Shown here: positions 9,820 through 18,947 of the stretch, one piece after another
Numbering within the stretch: position 1 is the first letter of the stretch
Layout: the number at the start of each line of letters is the position of its first letter
DNA from: a virus
Virus record (IMG/VR): IMGVR_UViG_3300045256_000058
Span: 62,001-126,000 of that record
Length of the DNA: 64,000 bases
Reading direction: 5' to 3' (one strand)
The notes under the pieces: generated by a model
Databases searched by the model: none
The model's input: the letters and a program-made list of their open reading frames with translations, nothing else
Told to the model about the DNA's origin: nothing
Program-made: the position numbers and the translations under genes

Positions 9820-10602
9820 TTAGACAGGCATTGCTGCTAGTATCTCATTCAAATCAAAATCTGTATTTATGTTAAGAAGATTAGCAACAAATTGTTTTCT
9901 ATTAGTAAAATTATAACTTTTCCAAAGCATTAGAAACTGAAACCAACTCAGTGTTTTGTCTGTAGGTTTATAATCTTTGAGATATGCAATTTGTGTGTCA
10001 CTTAAAATCTCATTGTTCGCATTTCTAAGACTTTCAGTATAAATAATAGTCGGAGCTTCAGGAAATGTAACCATATGAGGATACAAAGAGAAATTAATAC
10101 TATCTCGAAGTATCTGTCTATAGAGTTTATACTTTTGTTGAGTTTGAGTAGAAACAATATCACTGCTTTCTATCCAATCAGTATCAGTAAGCAACTTGTT
10201 TCTCTCCGCTCTTTTTGTTTCCCATTCAGTATCTAACTTTTGTTGATTAACAGAGTAACTAACTTTTACTTTCCAACTACTACTATTTGAATCATAATAA
10301 GGACTCGACAATTCTTTGCTCACATACTTAAAAAACTCATTAATATCAATAGTGTCTATGCTGCTATCAACTTCGATAGAAAATGGTTCAATTACATAAT
10401 CAACGACAAAGAAATTAAAGTATCCAAATACCTCATCAGTAATAGTCGCAGAAAAAATAGTACTAGGGAATAATTGTTTCAGATACTCTTTAGCTTGTGC
10501 ATACAAATATAAAGTTGGTGAGACGCTTTGAATATTAGGAGCATACACGTATAGTTTTGGCAGAGTTTCATTAAATATTAATGTAATAGTTTTAGTTGTC
10601 AT
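9820..10602 (-). CDS. Tail-fibre assembly chaperone-like protein
   Basis: 260 residues. The C-terminal half carries a pattern well known from phage tail-fibre assembly proteins: ETKRAERNKLLTDTDW followed by KLYRQILRDSI and FPEAP (compare R-x-x-R-N-x-L-L-x-x-T-D-W ... YRQ-x-LRD ... WPxxP). The N-terminal half is beta-rich and unassigned. The gene overlaps the upstream fibre gene by four bases and is 14 bases from the next, larger fibre gene, which supports a role in folding or attaching these fibres. Confidence 0.65.
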   Translation of the reverse strand: MTTKTITLIFNETLPKLYVYAPNIQSVSPTLYLYAQAKEYLKQLFPSTIFSATITDEVFGYFNFFVVDYVIEPFSIEVDSSIDTIDINEFFKYVSKELSSPYYDSNSSSWKVKVSYSVNQQKLDTEWETKRAERNKLLTDTDWIESSDIVSTQTQQKYKLYRQILRDSINFSLYPHMVTFPEAPTIIYTESLRNANNEILSDTQIAYLKDYKPTDKTLSWFQFLMLWKSYNFTNRKQFVANLLNINTDFDLNEILAAMPV

Positions 10603-11687
10603 GTTACTTTGGCAAGATTTGTAGCTTTCTGAAATAGATAAATAGTAGGTGTAGTAGATTGAGCAGGATAAACAAGATAACCTGTAAGTATGTGATTCTT
10701 ACCTTCTAAGATTGGCGGTATACCATTCTCAAATTGAATAGTATTAGTAAAATTAAGTACTCCAGTAAAATCTTGTATAAAGATAGAGAATGGTTTGAAT
10801 TTACCATACTCCGCATTTGCTTCATTAAAACTACTGCTGACATCGATACTTAAATAATAAACAGTGTTATTACATTTAATAGTAAAAGCATTGTTTAATG
10901 TAACATCTAAACTAGCAGAATCAGAAGCCTCAGTTAAATTCAATAACTGTGTCCCATAAAGTTCATTGACTATAGCATATCCTGATGCATTTAAGTCACC
11001 ACCTAATGTTGGCTTACTATCTCCAACAATAAGTAAAGGTTCAATGTATACGACTCCACCAGATGTTTCATTACTTCTTCGTCTACGTAGTATCTTATAA
11101 GGTGCAGGAGTACCAGTTACATCATCTAATGTAGAAACTCTAGTTGCTTCGGGACGTAATATCCATCGTGCCCACCAATGTCCGTTACGTGATGCAAGTA
11201 TATCTTTAGTAGGGTCATACTCTCCTGCAATAGATGTGAGTGCAAAATTATGATAATCGGCATCTAATGCTGGAAGATTTACATCAGTTAAATCTCCCAC
11301 ATTAAACTCAGGTGCAGCTATATTCTTTAATTTACTTACATCAGAGTCATAACCTAAATAAGTATTATCCAATGGGTCAGTGAACTGTATACCATTGAGT
11401 GCATTTAGATAAAGAAAAGGTAATGAAGTAGTTAAATACAACCTTCTAGCATTACCTTTCTCTTCTATTAATACTCGTAAAAACGCAAAGTTAGAGTTAG
11501 TAGATACTCTGTCAAATCTAAAATCACTGAACTCTACTAATTTTCTTAATGAATTACCTACTATACTTACCTTTGATGTTAAGGTCTTTGTATAAATATG
11601 TTTATTTCTAAAGTTAATAGCAAGCTCACCTATTCTTAAATCAATAGGGTTAGGTGATTTAAGAGAGTCAGAGTGTTTAATAAACAT
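10599..11687 (-). CDS. Tail-fibre-like protein sharing an N-terminal module with the 14.3-16.2 kb gene
   Basis: 362 residues. The N-terminus (HSDSLKSPNPIDLRIGELAINFRNKHIYTKTL) fits the common phage fibre attachment module with GELAIN followed by a Y-x-K-T-L strand. The same module begins the 632-residue gene at 14336-16234 (VAVGELCLSIAGEVGTLYTKTL), and both continue with a NLxDVNL-type segment and a LGGDLNASG / LGGNLNANS step. The rest is beta-rich. This is a shortened paralogue without the LamG end. Confidence 0.65.
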   Translation of the reverse strand: MFIKHSDSLKSPNPIDLRIGELAINFRNKHIYTKTLTSKVSIVGNSLRKLVEFSDFRFDRVSTNSNFAFLRVLIEEKGNARRLYLTTSLPFLYLNALNGIQFTDPLDNTYLGYDSDVSKLKNIAAPEFNVGDLTDVNLPALDADYHNFALTSIAGEYDPTKDILASRNGHWWARWILRPEATRVSTLDDVTGTPAPYKILRRRRSNETSGGVVYIEPLLIVGDSKPTLGGDLNASGYAIVNELYGTQLLNLTEASDSASLDVTLNNAFTIKCNNTVYYLSIDVSSSFNEANAEYGKFKPFSIFIQDFTGVLNFTNTIQFENGIPPILEGKNHILTGYLVYPAQSTTPTIYLFQKATNLAKVT

Positions 11688-11698
11688 GAATGCAATCG

Positions 11699-12850
11699 TT
11701 AGTTAAATCTTGTCGGTCTAACGTTTGTCATTCTTTCAGCACTCTTTACATTGCTTAAAGCCTCTCCTGCTCTTTTTCTAAGTTTAGGATTAGAACTAGC
11801 CAGATTTCCACCTTTAGCTAGTGCATTCTTCACTTTACCTAGTTTATTCGGCATTAATGGTTTGAAGCCAAAGTTAACCATAAATTCAGGTTTTGTGTTA
11901 AATGAATAGTCTGCCATATCATTTCCTCTATTATTAATTGCCGATATTGATGCTCCTACTGCTAAACCAGTTCCAGTTGCAGCAGCACCGATAGCGTATT
12001 TTTGCTGATTTTGATGTATGTGGTCTGCTAGTGTACCTACTTGTGTTGTCTTATGCATTGGATTAGGTGGAACAGGGATAGGAGTTGCCCCTCTTAAGGC
12101 TCTTTTATATCCTACGCCAGCACCCGCAGCAGCAGCACTACCTGCGATAGCTGCATCTGTACCCGCTCTATGAATTATTCTACTTCTAGCTTCTGGGTCT
12201 TCTTGAAATAAATCAATCGCATTATTAGTGGCTTCACTTACATTATGATAAGCATCTTTAATTCCACGTCCAGCACTATTCCATGCCCCTTGAATTGCAT
12301 CAGGTGTTACACTCCACAAGTCTTTGGCATTATCAGCTAGTCCTCTACCAGCATTTATTCCAGTGTTGTATCCATTTCTGGCTACATTAGATACAGCTTC
12401 ACCAATACTACTAGCACCTCGTTGAATAGGGGCAGCAATGTCTCTAGCTGTCTGACCAATTTGATAACCTAGTGGAGCATGAAGGTCAGGTAATGGGGCA
12501 GGATAGGGAACACCAATAGGACGGTCAACATTTCTGTTAAACATATCTTGCACAGTACCACCAATATTATCGGCGGCACTTCTAAATGCATCGGGTAGCC
12601 CAGTAGGAGCAGATAGTACTTGTCTACCTGTATTATATGCACCTTCTAATGCTCGTCCTCCTTGAACACCAATTTCACGAATACCGTGTGCTAACGCTCT
12701 ACCGCCTTGAATAGCGGCATCGTTATATTGTTGACCAGAATCTAAGTATTGATATAGACCGTCAAAAGCTGGGTTAAAGTTTGCTACGCCTCTTCCCTTA
12801 TTAGAATATAAAGCTTCTTTATGAAATCTTGTGTTGCCTACTAACTTCAT
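11699..12850 (-). CDS. Ala/Gly-rich virion-block protein with two membrane-prone segments
   Basis: 383 residues, family not recognised. The N-terminus contains VANFNPAFDGL (residues 22-32). A long Gly/Ala/Arg/Gln region with repeated GGRALxxG and RGLADN-type units follows. Two hydrophobic Ala/Gly runs (AAIAGSAAAAGAGVG and IGAAATGTGLAVGASI) are long enough to cross a membrane. The end is basic. Composition and location between fibre genes and another Ala/Gly-rich gene suggest an internal or ejection protein, which is inference. Confidence 0.7.
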   Translation of the reverse strand: MKLVGNTRFHKEALYSNKGRGVANFNPAFDGLYQYLDSGQQYNDAAIQGGRALAHGIREIGVQGGRALEGAYNTGRQVLSAPTGLPDAFRSAADNIGGTVQDMFNRNVDRPIGVPYPAPLPDLHAPLGYQIGQTARDIAAPIQRGASSIGEAVSNVARNGYNTGINAGRGLADNAKDLWSVTPDAIQGAWNSAGRGIKDAYHNVSEATNNAIDLFQEDPEARSRIIHRAGTDAAIAGSAAAAGAGVGYKRALRGATPIPVPPNPMHKTTQVGTLADHIHQNQQKYAIGAAATGTGLAVGASISAINNRGNDMADYSFNTKPEFMVNFGFKPLMPNKLGKVKNALAKGGNLASSNPKLRKRAGEALSNVKSAERMTNVRPTRFN

Positions 12851-12907
12851 GATATTATGTTACGTTTACTTTGCTACTAACATTATACATAATCATGTCT
12901 GTAAACA

Positions 12908-12944
12908 TAAAAAATCCCCAATATTTCTATCGGAGATTCTTTAT
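12908..12944 (-). terminator. Rho-independent terminator (minus strand)
   Basis: Read on the minus strand, AATCTCC and GGGGATT form an imperfect stem with a 12-base loop, followed by six U. It ends the gene at 12963-13787. Confidence 0.6.
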
Positions 12945-12962
12945 TTATTTAACGTATGGGGC

Positions 12963-13787
12963 TTATCTACCGCGTGAAGAAAAACGTGTTCCGTTTCCTC
13001 TACTAAATGAAGCTACGTATTGATTTAGAGTTGTACGAGCATATTGTGCTTGCTCATCATCTTGTCCTTGTAGTGCATTCATTCCGGCAACACCAGCACC
13101 AAGACCACCAAGAGCTAATGCTCCGAGTCCTACTCTACGAGCCATTGGGTTAGCAGCTAAAGCTTGCGCTCTTTGCATTAAACCAGGAGCTTGTGCAGCA
13201 GCTTGTTGTTGAAGTTGTCTATTTCTAGCAGCATTGCGTAGTCCGAGTCCGCCAGCACCAGCAGCAGCGACACCACCAGCAGCGGCAGCATCAACACCCG
13301 GATGTCCCATTACATATCCTTTAGCTGAATTGAACGCATCACCAATGGCTCCACCAGCTCTTTGAAGGAAACCTTGATTTTGACCAGGCATAATTTCAGA
13401 AATACTTTGAATACCTGAAGTAGAAGGTGCAGGAGGTGGTGCAAAGTTCTCTGCAATATTTTGAATACCTTGATAGATACCTGAAGGTTGTGTAGCACCT
13501 GGGTTATATGGTACAGGAGGACGACCACCTTGTAGTAATCCACCTAGTCTGTTACCTAAACCTTGTAGTTGGTCTACACCAGTAGGAGCAGCTTGTGGAG
13601 CGCCACCAGGAAACATACCTCTAACATTTTGCCATGCTTGACCAGCAGCGTCCATATATGCGCTTGGGTCAGTAGGGTCAAAGAAGTTAGCGATACTAGC
13701 TTGTGGTGCAATAAAGCTCGCAGACCCTCTGTTGGCATGACGGTAGAGTGCGTATCTTGAAGCTTTTTGTCTTGAATACTTATTCAT
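12963..13787 (-). CDS. Ala/Gly/Pro-rich virion-block protein with glycine-zipper segments
   Basis: 274 residues, unknown family. The basic N-terminus is followed by SASFIAPQASIANFFDPTDP (residues 22-41), whose IANFFDP matches TANFFDP in the separate protein at 20711-21304. The middle is Pro/Gln/Gly-rich, then VDAAAAGGVAAAGAGGLGL and VGLGALALGGLGAGVAGM form two glycine-zipper segments. It has its own terminator 20 bases beyond its stop. Role unknown; a membrane-active ejection protein is one possibility. Confidence 0.7.
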   Translation of the reverse strand: MNKYSRQKASRYALYRHANRGSASFIAPQASIANFFDPTDPSAYMDAAGQAWQNVRGMFPGGAPQAAPTGVDQLQGLGNRLGGLLQGGRPPVPYNPGATQPSGIYQGIQNIAENFAPPPAPSTSGIQSISEIMPGQNQGFLQRAGGAIGDAFNSAKGYVMGHPGVDAAAAGGVAAAGAGGLGLRNAARNRQLQQQAAAQAPGLMQRAQALAANPMARRVGLGALALGGLGAGVAGMNALQGQDDEQAQYARTTLNQYVASFSRGNGTRFSSRGR

Positions 13788-13910
13788 ATTGATTTTGTAT
13801 ATTCCTTATCAATCGATTGATGTTGAATTTGAAGTCCACTAATTCGAATTACTTCTATACATAAGTATATACTATCATGAGAATATACGATTTTAGTTCA
13901 ACTATAACTC

Positions 13911-14339
13911 ATGAAATTACTACAAAACAGCAATATCGCTAAATTCAACTTTGCCCAAGGTGCTGCAATTGGTGGAACTCTTGGTACATCACTAGGAATG
14001 GTAGGTGGTGGAGTACTAAATAGACAGCATATTATGAATAGTCTTACTCCAGAAGAACAACAACAGTATGATGATTCAGCTAATAGATTTAATACAGCTA
14101 CCGATGCTTTTCTGGCTAAAAATAGATTTAATATAGGAATTGCTACTCCAAATAGTGATGACCCATTAGCCAGAGACTTCGTAAATAGTGGTCAAGAGTT
14201 TTTAGATAACGACCAAGCAGTGACAAACAAATACTCTAATCCATACTTAACAATGGGATTACCTTTAGCTGGTGCAGCAGTGGGTGGAACACTAGGAGCA
14301 ATGGGTGCTGGTAAATATATTCGTGGATTGAAACGCTAA
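13911..14339 (+). CDS. Small glycine-zipper protein on the opposite strand
   Basis: 142 residues. It begins MKLLQNSNIAKFNFAQGAAIGG, like other virion-block proteins in which a short basic start is followed by an F-rich motif and a Gly/Ala run. Hydrophobic segments AAIGGTLGTSLGMVGGGVL and MGLPLAGAAVGGTLGAMGAG flank a hydrophilic middle, giving a two-segment hairpin topology. It is convergent with the fibre gene at 14336-16234 and overlaps its end by four bases. Function unknown. Confidence 0.65.
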   Translation: MKLLQNSNIAKFNFAQGAAIGGTLGTSLGMVGGGVLNRQHIMNSLTPEEQQQYDDSANRFNTATDAFLAKNRFNIGIATPNSDDPLARDFVNSGQEFLDNDQAVTNKYSNPYLTMGLPLAGAAVGGTLGAMGAGKYIRGLKR

Positions 14340-16234
14340 CAGAATAGAGTATATTCAAATTCTCTATCTAACTGCCAGTAGTAATCCCATACCTGGGCAT
14401 CGAGTATATCATTTGCCCCACCTATGAGTCCAAATCTCATTGCAGGTAGAATAAAGTTTTTATGATAACGTGCATATTCTGTAACACGTACACTGTTTAC
14501 TATGCCTTTTAGATTTATATCGATAGTATTGATGTCAATTGTAGTAATAGGGTCATCTGCTGTATAAGTAATAGGAGTCTGAGCAATACCGTTTACAAAG
14601 AATAATACTGTATGACCGTTGCGTACTAAAGCTAAATGATTATACTCAGTCTCCCTGTCAATAAAGTAGTTAAAAGCATTTGGATACACATAAGTATTAC
14701 TACCTAATGTAATTGTAATAGCTGTATTTTGAAAGATTGTGGGGTTATCTGTTTCGTAAGCAGCTATTTCACCAGTATAAGTAATCGATAAATCATCATC
14801 AGTTAGAAAATAATTATGAGTAATCGAGCTATCGCTTACAAAGTCTGATTTAAGCGGATAGTTAACAAATAGTTCAATAGTAAAATTGCTATCTAAAGTA
14901 ATCGGAGTACTGGCTGCAACATGAATGTAATTGCTATCACTAGAGAACTCAGCTACTTTTTCTTGAATACCAAATGTATATACTGGAATAGCTCGATTTG
15001 TAGTAGTTGTTGTAACTGTATTGGTGTCTAAATCTGATTTATCAGCACTCCATATTCTACTCGTTGAAACTTCTGGTTCAAAGTTAAGTAATAGCTGCAC
15101 ATAATCAAAGTAATCATCGTACAGCCCAGCTTTATCAAAGGTCTGTACTCTAGGATAACGACTTTTATCGTATCGATAAGCAGGTATACCACCTTCACCT
15201 ACTGCTGCCATATTAAGAGCTGTCGCAGTAATGTAACTTGTAGTTGTAATTACTGGAGATAGTCCAGTAGTAGCAGTTTTTTGTACAGTAATGGTTATTA
15301 AATCTGTTTTACCTGTTCCAGATAGTAATATAGACTTACCATCCTCGTACTTAATATTTTCTAACCCACCGATTAATATCACACCAGTATCTTGACGTAT
15401 CTCAAGTATCATTACTGCCGTTGTATTGTTCTTTAGATTAAAGATTGGAGTAAGTATGCATGTCGCATTAGTACCTAGTGGTACACCATTTACTATGTAA
15501 TAGTCTGCCTCAGCATAATCTAATTCAAGTATCGGTGTATTTGCGATAACAGTTTTTACTCGGTAAGAGCTATTGTATATGTAATTGCTATTAGCATTTA
15601 GATTTCCACCTAATGCAGGAGATGTATCTCTTACAATTTGCAAATCCATATTCTCCCAGACTAAATCCTCGTTTAGCATCAGTAATTGGTACTTAGTTTC
15701 TGGGTCTGTAATATTTACATCATCTAAATTTTGTAATTGATTGACTCTTAAACGAGTACTAAACTTTCCTGTGTCATGGTTGTAAACAAGAGTATGATTA
15801 TCCTGTGCTTCTGACTCTAACTCATGTAATGGATTAGCTATATCTACATCTAGTAACTCAAATAATGAGTAAGTAGGATGAAAATTTCTAAATGATAAAT
15901 ACAATGGGTCGTATCTAACATAATCACCAGATGCAGGATTATTGATTTCTACGTCAGCAAGACTACTAATACTACCGATGGTGTTAGTAGCTACAAACTT
16001 ATTACCTTGTTGAATAATGAAACTACCATCTACTGCATTCGTAAGGTCTAAATCTTCTAGCTCAGATAACTTAGTTACACCTTTACCTAACTCTACTATC
16101 TTCCCATCTAACGTTTTGGTATATAACGTACCTACCTCACCAGCAATTGAAAGACATAGTTCACCTACTGCTACTTCATGAGGTAGAGGTGCATCTGTAG
16201 AAAAACCGTGTTTAATAATTTGATTGGTAGTCAT
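14336..16234 (-). CDS. Tail-fibre-like protein with LamG-type C-terminal region
   Basis: 632 residues. The N-terminal module (IIKHGFSTDAPLPHEVAVGEL then LYTKTLDGKIVELG) is the phage fibre attachment pattern shared with the 362-residue paralogue at 10599-11687. Several short repeats of the type LxDVxIxNP follow (SSLADVEINNP, LLDVDIANP, LQNLDDVNITDP). From about residue 375 the sequence resembles a LamG/concanavalin fold: YVQLLLNFEP, IPVYTFGIQEKVAEFSSDSNYIH, FTIELFVNYPL, NHLALVRNGHTVLFFVNGI and GIVNSVRVTEYARYH. Likely a receptor-binding or decoration fibre. Confidence 0.7.
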   Translation of the reverse strand: MTTNQIIKHGFSTDAPLPHEVAVGELCLSIAGEVGTLYTKTLDGKIVELGKGVTKLSELEDLDLTNAVDGSFIIQQGNKFVATNTIGSISSLADVEINNPASGDYVRYDPLYLSFRNFHPTYSLFELLDVDIANPLHELESEAQDNHTLVYNHDTGKFSTRLRVNQLQNLDDVNITDPETKYQLLMLNEDLVWENMDLQIVRDTSPALGGNLNANSNYIYNSSYRVKTVIANTPILELDYAEADYYIVNGVPLGTNATCILTPIFNLKNNTTAVMILEIRQDTGVILIGGLENIKYEDGKSILLSGTGKTDLITITVQKTATTGLSPVITTTSYITATALNMAAVGEGGIPAYRYDKSRYPRVQTFDKAGLYDDYFDYVQLLLNFEPEVSTSRIWSADKSDLDTNTVTTTTTNRAIPVYTFGIQEKVAEFSSDSNYIHVAASTPITLDSNFTIELFVNYPLKSDFVSDSSITHNYFLTDDDLSITYTGEIAAYETDNPTIFQNTAITITLGSNTYVYPNAFNYFIDRETEYNHLALVRNGHTVLFFVNGIAQTPITYTADDPITTIDINTIDINLKGIVNSVRVTEYARYHKNFILPAMRFGLIGGANDILDAQVWDYYWQLDREFEYTLFC

Positions 16235-16235
16235 G

Positions 16236-17810
16236 TTAATCAGCTAATACATCTTTACCGTATTTTTGTAGTAGATAACTATTCTGTGAGTTAGATGTAT
16301 TACCCCTTACTGCTCGGTCAATTAAATCTAAATCAGTAGCATCACTTATTTGTTTTCGTCTATCACCAAGCTTTAGAATATTATCGGCTGCCATTTGTTG
16401 AGTACTAAATCCTTTACGTGCTTTACGTCCTTTCCAATATCCTTCATCAAAAGGTCTAGCTGCTTTAGATTGTTGGTAATCATCTTTAATTATCTTTCTA
16501 CCTTCAAGACCAGTTACCGTATCTTCAAGTATCAAATTGTTTTTATTATATGGTGAATGTATTGATTCTCTAAAGCCCTCGATACTCTGTCTACGACTTT
16601 GACCCTTTAAGTTTTGTAATCTAGGTCTTGTTGATATGAATTCATAATAATCAGACATCTTTGGTTGTTGAAGTGGTTCAACCATATCATGTAACGAGTG
16701 ATGTTGTAGTCCAATATTTGTAGTATCTAAGTCACGTCTTACATTTGCTTGCAACTTACTTCTTTTTAACCAATTTATAGCCGAATCCTTGAGTGCTGGT
16801 AGCCATTCTTGAGTACTAATAATTCCTCTTCGTCTAGCAAAGTTAGCAGTATCAGACATATAGCTAAATAATCCCCCTCTCATCTTTATATTGAAAGGTG
16901 TACGACTATACTTTCTAGCTAACTCGGTAATACGGTCTTTGAATCTGCCTCTTTCAGAGTATAACTCATTACCTTCTGCAATACTATCTAATAATGGATT
17001 TACCATATGTTCAGGTATAGGACGAATACTTAACTCATCACTAATTACATCTGGTTCACTATGTTCTGCAATTTGAGACAGTATATTTTTTGCTGATTGT
17101 TTATGTGCGGTAATTTCAGGGGCTATACCTTTTAATCTTCTTTGCCAATACTTGTTACCTGTTACATCAAAATGTTGAGTAGGTACAGTTTTATACTTAG
17201 GAGGAGTCAATGGAGCATCTATATTACTTAGGTCAATAATATCTAAAGGCTGTAGCTCTTGTCTTGTTCCATGAGTAGGTAAGACTAAGTTCGGTGCAAT
17301 GGGTCTACCTTTATCTATATCTTCACCTAGAGTAGAAAAGTTAGCAGTTTTAGACATATAACTATATGAAAATTTGTTTAACATAACTTTAGACATAGGA
17401 TAACTACCTGGAGCTAATCCATTCTTTTTCTCTACACTATATTTGCCTAAACCTAGTAACGATTGATAGGCTTGTTGAGCAATGGGGTCAGTATTATGTG
17501 CCGCCATTGTATCTCCAACTACACCTGTTTGAACAGATTTAGGTAAAGGTAATCCTTGTAGTATGCCATCCTCTAAATATCGAGCAGCAGCTTCACCTTC
17601 ATTAGATAGAGAGATAGGGTTTTGGCGGCTTAATGAAATCGGGGCACTATGAGAGTAGTCATGAAATGAAGTCTTAAATAAAGGCTTGCCACTACGGTTA
17701 AGAGATGCTTCATTCTCAGCAGTAAACCATCTTTTCTTATCTTTATTGATTTGTATTAGTTTATTTCTAACTTCGGGAGCTAAGTCTCGAATACGAGGCA
17801 TTATAGGCAT
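16236..17810 (-). CDS. Virion-block protein with repeated FSYM-x-x-TANF motif
   Basis: 524 residues, no recognised domain. Its striking feature is an internal duplication of a short motif: SYMSKTANF near residues 150-158 and FSYMSDTANF near 315-324; a diverged copy (FSYMHRTITF) occurs in the neighbouring kinase-like protein. The rest is basic, with many Arg/Lys and His. It overlaps the upstream gene by one base, so the two are translated together. The repeats might be processing or packaging signals (inference). It also resembles the fragmentary substrate side of a kinase/substrate pair, but there is no direct support. Confidence 0.65.
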   Translation of the reverse strand: MPIMPRIRDLAPEVRNKLIQINKDKKRWFTAENEASLNRSGKPLFKTSFHDYSHSAPISLSRQNPISLSNEGEAAARYLEDGILQGLPLPKSVQTGVVGDTMAAHNTDPIAQQAYQSLLGLGKYSVEKKNGLAPGSYPMSKVMLNKFSYSYMSKTANFSTLGEDIDKGRPIAPNLVLPTHGTRQELQPLDIIDLSNIDAPLTPPKYKTVPTQHFDVTGNKYWQRRLKGIAPEITAHKQSAKNILSQIAEHSEPDVISDELSIRPIPEHMVNPLLDSIAEGNELYSERGRFKDRITELARKYSRTPFNIKMRGGLFSYMSDTANFARRRGIISTQEWLPALKDSAINWLKRSKLQANVRRDLDTTNIGLQHHSLHDMVEPLQQPKMSDYYEFISTRPRLQNLKGQSRRQSIEGFRESIHSPYNKNNLILEDTVTGLEGRKIIKDDYQQSKAARPFDEGYWKGRKARKGFSTQQMAADNILKLGDRRKQISDATDLDLIDRAVRGNTSNSQNSYLLQKYGKDVLAD

Positions 17811-18943
17811 TAAATTATATCCTCTAAGTCTTCTAAATCTCGTAAGTTATGTTGTAGATTTCTTGGTCTATTAGGTACATTAAGTCTTCTATTTGCTACA
17901 TAAGCACCAGCTTCAGTAAGCGCATTCTGGTCATCGAACATACGAGTACCCATGTAGTTACCTAGAGGTACTTCCATAAATCCATTTACTTTAGGAAATC
18001 CTACATATTGATTAGCAGATGGGTCAAATCTAATATCTGTGTAGTTTTCAAATCTTTGTTTGTTCTTAATTGTATCCAGATTTCGACGTGATTGCTCCTC
18101 GGCTAGTTCTCCGGCATTATTTAGTTGGTAGTCAATAGCACCTCTACCTCTACCTCTGAGTACACCTCTGAAACTAGGACTGTTGTTATTGCTTCCATGT
18201 ACTAATTGCTGCCTACCTAAGTTTTCTAACCAGGCATTCTTTTTTATTTTATTTAGAGGATTACCAAATGTAATCGTTCGATGCATGTAGCTAAAAGTTC
18301 GTCTAGAATCGTAACCAACTAAGAAAGCTTTTTCGGCAGGAGTATCTTCAAAATCTTCTTTTAGTAGATTAAATCCTTTGTGCTTATTTAAGTTTGACCT
18401 TGATGCATTTTCAATTGCGTTATTATAGTCAATTAATTGAGACTGAGGTTTTGTTTTACCTACATTAGATACAACTATATTTCTAGGAGCTAAATCTGTA
18501 TGTAATATATTGGCTTCATCAAGCAGTCTATTACGTTGTCTAGCTGTTCTATGTCCTAAATAGTACATTTGTTTTGGTGATAAAGTTTTATCATTCATAA
18601 GATGATTAAGACTTTTACCACCATACTCTTGTACAAAACCATATTCATCTCCATGCTTATGTGTTCCATAAATTTTAGGAGAAATACCTAAATCGGCTGC
18701 TCTTGAAGTTATATCTCTTTCAGTATTTATGTCAGCGATACTGCCATCTCTATATGTCTTGACAGTTTTTTGTACACGATTTTGACTAGGTGAATAATAA
18801 ACATTTCGTGTACCTTGTTGTAACTTGACTGGATAAGGAGATGTGGATACCGTATCCATATAAGGAACACGTCTTCTTACTGCATCGACTCCTGTTTGAA
18901 GTAAACCTCTAAAATTATTTTTTATGTTATCAAAATTAGGCAT
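17810..18943 (-). CDS. Protein-kinase-like (RIO/Bud32-type fold) protein in the virion operon
   Basis: 377 residues. Residues 45-210 show a kinase catalytic core: a nucleotide-site Lys in QKTVKTY (about 59-62), a candidate helix-C Glu in NTERDI (76), a hinge after GFVQEYGG, the catalytic loop HTDLAPRNIVV with D150 and N155, and the metal-binding Asp in LIDYNNA (172). The glycine-rich loop is not obvious. After residue 210 comes a basic tail with TFSYMHRTITFGNP, like motifs in the next gene. Kinases are unusual in a head/tail block: it may phosphorylate virion or host proteins, or be a small-molecule kinase. It lies directly after TerL with a four-base gap. Confidence 0.65.
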   Translation of the reverse strand: MPNFDNIKNNFRGLLQTGVDAVRRRVPYMDTVSTSPYPVKLQQGTRNVYYSPSQNRVQKTVKTYRDGSIADINTERDITSRAADLGISPKIYGTHKHGDEYGFVQEYGGKSLNHLMNDKTLSPKQMYYLGHRTARQRNRLLDEANILHTDLAPRNIVVSNVGKTKPQSQLIDYNNAIENASRSNLNKHKGFNLLKEDFEDTPAEKAFLVGYDSRRTFSYMHRTITFGNPLNKIKKNAWLENLGRQQLVHGSNNNSPSFRGVLRGRGRGAIDYQLNNAGELAEEQSRRNLDTIKNKQRFENYTDIRFDPSANQYVGFPKVNGFMEVPLGNYMGTRMFDDQNALTEAGAYVANRRLNVPNRPRNLQHNLRDLEDLEDII

Positions 18944-18947
18944 TAGT

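Noticed and set aside
13310-13543. 77-aa minus-strand frame inside the Ala/Gly-rich gene
   Set aside because: Out-of-frame shadow, with unlikely His/Leu/Val-rich composition.
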